This document shows, piece after piece, positions 6,371-8,354 of a DNA stretch of 8,354 bases; position 1 is the stretch's first letter; each line of letters opens with the position of its first letter. Source of the DNA: Methylomicrobium sp. (lineage in GTDB: Bacteria > Pseudomonadota > Gammaproteobacteria > Methylococcales > Methylomonadaceae); assembly GCA_007135635.1 (NCBI GenBank), contig SLIO01000489.1, positions 1-8,354 of the forward strand, given 5' to 3'. The translations under genes and the position numbers were made by a program. A model generated the notes under the pieces. That model did no database searches, had not been told where the DNA came from, and saw only the letters and a program-made list of their open reading frames with translations.

Positions 6371-7342
6371 ATGACCAATAAACTCGTTCCATTCTTTTTG
6401 ATCGGCGCTTCGCTTGTAGCCGGTTGCGACAGCCAACAACCCCCAACGACAGCGCCGATAGCGCCTAAAGTCGATAAAGCCGATGCTGTCGCTTCGGTCA
6501 ACGGCATTTATATCAGTAGAACCGCATTGCAGGAGCTTGAAAGTGACATTGCCGAACGCACCCAGGGCCAATCTTTTCCGAAAGATAAGTTGATCGAGGA
6601 ATTAGTTCAACGGGAATTGCTGGTCCAAGAAGCCCTGCAAAAACAACTCGACAAGTCGCCCGAGTTTATTCAAAAAATGGAAGTCGTTAGAAAATCCTTG
6701 CTTTCACAGGCCGCTTTACAAAATTTTCTAAAATCGAATCCGGTAACCGATGAAGAAATTAAAGCCGAATATGAAAAAAATGTCGGTGGCGAAAATAACA
6801 TGGAATACAAAGCTCGGCATATCTTGGTAAAAACCGAGGATGAAGCGAAAAAAATTATCGAACAGCTCGATAAAGGCGCAAAATTTGATGACTTGGCCAA
6901 AAAGAGCTCGACCGGCCCTTCAGGCCCGGAAGGCGGAGATCTTGGCTGGTTTGCACCAAGCCAAATGGTAACGCCATTCTCCGAAGCGGTCATCGCGCTT
7001 GAAGACGGCAAATACACGACCGAACCGGTAGAAACCCAATTCGGCTGGCACGTTATCTTGAGAGAAGATTCACGCCAGCAACCCATACCGCCGTTGGAAG
7101 AAGTTAAAGAGCAAATATTGCCTTACCTGCAACGTCAAAAAGTTCAGACGATGATGGAAAATCTGCGCGCCGGAGCTCAAGTCGAAATTCTGATTCCGAT
7201 TGAAGAACCTAAAACACCGGAACTAGGTGAAACAGCGACTCCTGAAACGGAAGCCGTTCCGGCAGAAGAAGAAAAGCCCGCTACCGATCAAGCTGCAAGT
7301 GAAGAGCCTGCAGAATCCCAAGAAGCGCCTGCCGCTCAATAA
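6371..7342 (+). CDS. PpiC/PrsA-like peptidyl-prolyl isomerase lipoprotein
   Basis: A 323-residue periplasmic foldase. Residues 1-19 are a lipoprotein signal with lipobox LVAGC (C19); the next residue is aspartate (D20), which in enteric bacteria keeps lipoproteins in the inner membrane. Residues about 37-135 form a SurA/PrsA-like helical chaperone region. The parvulin domain spans about 144-233, with ARHILVK (148-154, H150), GGDLGWF (188-194) and FGWHVI (224-229). The helix at 240-270 closes the domain. The tail from about 278 is rich in E, P and A and surely disordered; it might span peptidoglycan or act as a linker. AAAGGAAA lies eight to nine bases before the ATG. It is the last gene of the operon, ahead of an intrinsic terminator. 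The role is folding of exported proteins by proline isomerisation; the anchoring side is inference. Confidence 0.92.
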   Translation: MTNKLVPFFLIGASLVAGCDSQQPPTTAPIAPKVDKADAVASVNGIYISRTALQELESDIAERTQGQSFPKDKLIEELVQRELLVQEALQKQLDKSPEFIQKMEVVRKSLLSQAALQNFLKSNPVTDEEIKAEYEKNVGGENNMEYKARHILVKTEDEAKKIIEQLDKGAKFDDLAKKSSTGPSGPEGGDLGWFAPSQMVTPFSEAVIALEDGKYTTEPVETQFGWHVILREDSRQQPIPPLEEVKEQILPYLQRQKVQTMMENLRAGAQVEILIPIEEPKTPELGETATPETEAVPAEEEKPATDQAASEEPAESQEAPAAQ

Positions 7343-7375
7343 CCTATTTGCGGAAAAAATCATTTTCCTGAAAGT

Positions 7376-7429
7376 GCGGGAGTTATCCAAGCGAAACCGT
7401 TGTTTTCAACTGACGACTCCCGCCCTTTT
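7376..7429 (+). terminator. Intrinsic terminator after the ppiC-type gene
   Basis: GCGGGAGT (7376-7383) pairs perfectly with ACTCCCGC (7416-7423), followed by CCTTTTC. The 32-base interval contains a second small hairpin, GTTG-TTTT-CAAC (7399-7410). A smaller hairpin, GGAAAA-TTTTCC (7352-7368), precedes it. Position directly downstream of the last gene of the operon supports termination, though the T-run is short. Confidence 0.65.
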
Positions 7430-7606
7430 CATACTCCCTTTCAGTTCCCGCTCGGCAATTTAACCAACTACTCGCGGCCGACCGACTCCATCACAACTAG
7501 AACAGATCTTTCCGGGGGCCCGAACCAATTTACGCAATCGAACACGCCTGCTCCGCATTTATCGACACAACTGATCGACAATCTTTTTCCTAATTAGCAA
7601 GATGCT

Positions 7607-7786
7607 TCAGGCTTGGCGAAACCAAGTGTCTGATCGAGCTCCAGTCTTAGCCTCAGCAACGATTAGGCGCATCGCAATGGTATTAAGCTGGAAACGGAGG
7701 TTAAAGCGGTACAAGAGCTCACCTAAGTAACGGGTGCCATATTTTGCGAAATCGAAAGCGCCGATAAAACCATAAAAAATTTCTGA
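7607..7786 (-). pseudogene. C-terminal remnant of an IS1595-type transposase
   Basis: On the minus strand a frame without a usable start runs 59 codons to a TGA at 7607-7609. Its translation includes AFDFAKYGTRYLGELLYRFN and then LRFQL, matching the C-terminal signature of IS1595/ISXO2-family transposases (YHAF...KY..RYLAEF.YRFNRRF.L). Upstream in the same frame lies a TAA (7787-7789), then a further stretch with another stop (at about 7829), so the catalytic part is decayed or lost. The zinc-ribbon N-terminus expected further right is absent and the repeat block begins at 8116. No terminal inverted repeats or target duplications were found. The element is dead; it marks a former insertion. 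Match made by eye from remembered family patterns. Confidence 0.7.
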
Positions 7787-7878
7787 TTATCTAGAACCAT
7801 CAGCAAAATTAAGAGTCTAACCTAAAAAATTAGTACCATGAGATACAAGTAGCCTGAGATCAAAGTCCAATTCTAATA

Positions 7879-7909
7879 AAGGCATGAGTTTGACTCAATT
7901 CCAAGCCTT
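7879..7909. repeat. Nested inverted repeat
   Basis: AAGGC (7879-7883) pairs with GCCTT (7905-7909) and, inside, TGAGT (7885-7889) pairs with ACTCA (7893-7897). It is not followed by a T-run and no gene ends nearby, so its role is unknown. Confidence 0.45.
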
Positions 7910-7928
7910 ATACGGGAGCGCGGGGCAG

Positions 7929-7948
7929 CGAACAGATAATGCTGTTCG
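7929..7948. repeat. Perfect 7-bp hairpin
   Basis: CGAACAG (7929-7935) and CTGTTCG (7942-7948) flank a six-base loop; a G-U pair extends the stem. It lies in otherwise unassigned sequence between the transposase remnant and the right repeat, within 20 bases of the nested repeat at 7879-7909. Confidence 0.5.
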
Positions 7949-8115
7949 TGGTGGCTATTGAAACAACCGAAGCGGGGAAGCCTGTTTGCATAAAAAAGAA
8001 TCCCGTCAAAGGGTTTCGAAAGGCTATGTTCGCGTTAGCAGTTGAAACGGTTCTCTTACCTAACTAAATACACCATTTAGGAAAGAGTCAATGATTGCTT
8101 TCCAATACACTGAGC

Positions 8116-8182
8116 GTGGAAGAGGGTACGATATCTCGCTTGACAGGACGTCGTAAATAAGCCCATATAGTCTTGACGGCGG
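8116..8182 (-). repeat. Conserved block of the dispersed palindromic repeat, right copy
   Basis: Its reverse complement aligns with 9-74 at about 78% identity with one gap. Relative to the left copy it is inverted, so both conserved blocks face the window interior. Immediately to its right an array of hairpins begins, which suggests that the full element is at least 239 bp and runs past the window end. Confidence 0.75.
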
Positions 8183-8190
8183 TGACTGAT

Positions 8191-8341
8191 TGCCATGGAT
8201 GGCATGAATGCAGATTTTGCATTACGCCATGATTGGCGTGTATTAGGGCACCAACAGTAGGCGCTTTAGGCGATGCAGGGCAGAAAAATGCTCCTGCATT
8301 TTCTGCATTCGTTACATCCCTGTAACTCAGCAATTGCCGAG
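8191..8341. repeat. Array of six short hairpins
   Basis: Six inverted repeats follow one another: TGCCAT-GG-ATGGCA (8191-8204); AATGCA/TGCATT with a 5-base loop (8207-8223); ACGCCA-TGAT-TGGCGT (8224-8239); GCAGAAAAATGC-TCCT-GCATTTTCTGC with one bulge (8280-8306); GTTACA-TCCC-TGTAAC (8311-8326); and CTCAGCAATTGCCGAG, a 16-bp palindrome with one mismatched pair (8326-8341). TAGGCG occurs twice between the third and fourth (8250-8275 area). The array adjoins the conserved block 8116-8182 and seems part of the same element. An 81-codon open frame across it on the minus strand is a by-product of this structure. Confidence 0.75.
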
Positions 8342-8354
8342 GAGCAAAAATCTG

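Larger units (their letters stand above)
7343..8354. other. Gene-poor right end with IS remnant, hairpins and repeat
   Basis: No intact gene is seen in this kilobase. It holds the operon terminator (7376-7429); a stretch 7430-7606 in which I recognise nothing; a decayed transposase end (7607-7786, minus); a low-GC stretch to about 8115 with two hairpins and no recognised protein; and the palindrome-rich repeat from 8116 to the end. Open frames here are short, start inside structural elements or lack family likeness. Confidence 0.7.

Noticed and set aside
7400..7597. 65-codon open frame on the plus strand
   Set aside because: Its start lies inside the intrinsic terminator loop, no ribosome site precedes it and the translation matches nothing I recognise.
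7590..7760. Possible structured RNA such as RNase P RNA or a group II intron domain
   Set aside because: Short motifs looked suggestive, but none of the conserved cores of these RNAs is present, and the minus-strand frame reads as the end of an IS1595-type transposase.
7873..8034. 53-codon minus-strand stretch free of stops
   Set aside because: It has no ATG, no family likeness and contains the two hairpins; I treated it as non-coding, possibly part of a repeat.
8088..8333. 81-codon open frame on the minus strand
   Set aside because: It runs straight through the hairpin array and the conserved repeat block; composition follows the palindromes, and there is no ribosome site or family likeness.
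8191..8341. CRISPR array or integron attC sites
   Set aside because: The hairpins differ in sequence and spacing, so they are not direct repeats with spacers, and the paired GTTRRRY/RYYYAAC core layout of attC is not met.

Overview
This window looks like chromosomal DNA of a mid-GC gammaproteobacterium. The gene order proA-nadD-rsfS on one strand and yciB-yciI-bolA-ppiC on the other fits that class. The protein style and the palindrome-rich dispersed repeat recall Methylococcales methanotrophs (Methylomicrobium/Methylotuvimicrobium type), but no methane gene is present, so that genus-level guess comes from memory and is only moderate in strength.

Layout. Bases 1-113 hold the tail of a dispersed repeat with a stem-loop. 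Bases 114-687 (+) encode a HigB/RelE-like toxin with a short N-terminus, followed after one base by an XRE-type antitoxin. A 26-bp inverted repeat (712-780) separates this pair from the minus-strand genes and could terminate transcription from both sides. On the minus strand, read from 4762 down to 808, lie a DUF1244 protein, a class I SAM methyltransferase, proA, nadD, rsfS and, after a 138-bp gap with a 17-bp palindrome, a YbaK/EbsC-type tRNA-editing protein. On the plus strand, from 4878 to 7342, lie a small unrecognised protein, yciB, yciI, bolA and a PpiC/PrsA-like lipoprotein foldase, followed by an intrinsic terminator. The two operons diverge from a 115-bp region that has a good sigma70 promoter on the plus side and an extended -10 on the minus side.

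The last kilobase has no intact gene. It holds the 3' end of a decayed IS1595-type transposase (minus strand), scattered hairpins, and a second, inverted copy of the repeat seen at the left edge, here joined to an array of six short hairpins that runs to the window end.

How the genes work together. The minus operon is housekeeping: proline synthesis (ProA), NAD synthesis (NadD) and ribosome silencing (RsfS), preceded by an unexplained DUF1244-methyltransferase pair. The plus operon is envelope and stress related: inner-membrane YciB, a YciI-like enzyme, BolA and a membrane-anchored prolyl isomerase. The accessory material (toxin-antitoxin pair, IS remnant, palindromic repeats) sits only at the two ends. 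I do not see a convincing new multi-gene system; the most unusual signal is the repeat family whose two copies face inward from both edges.
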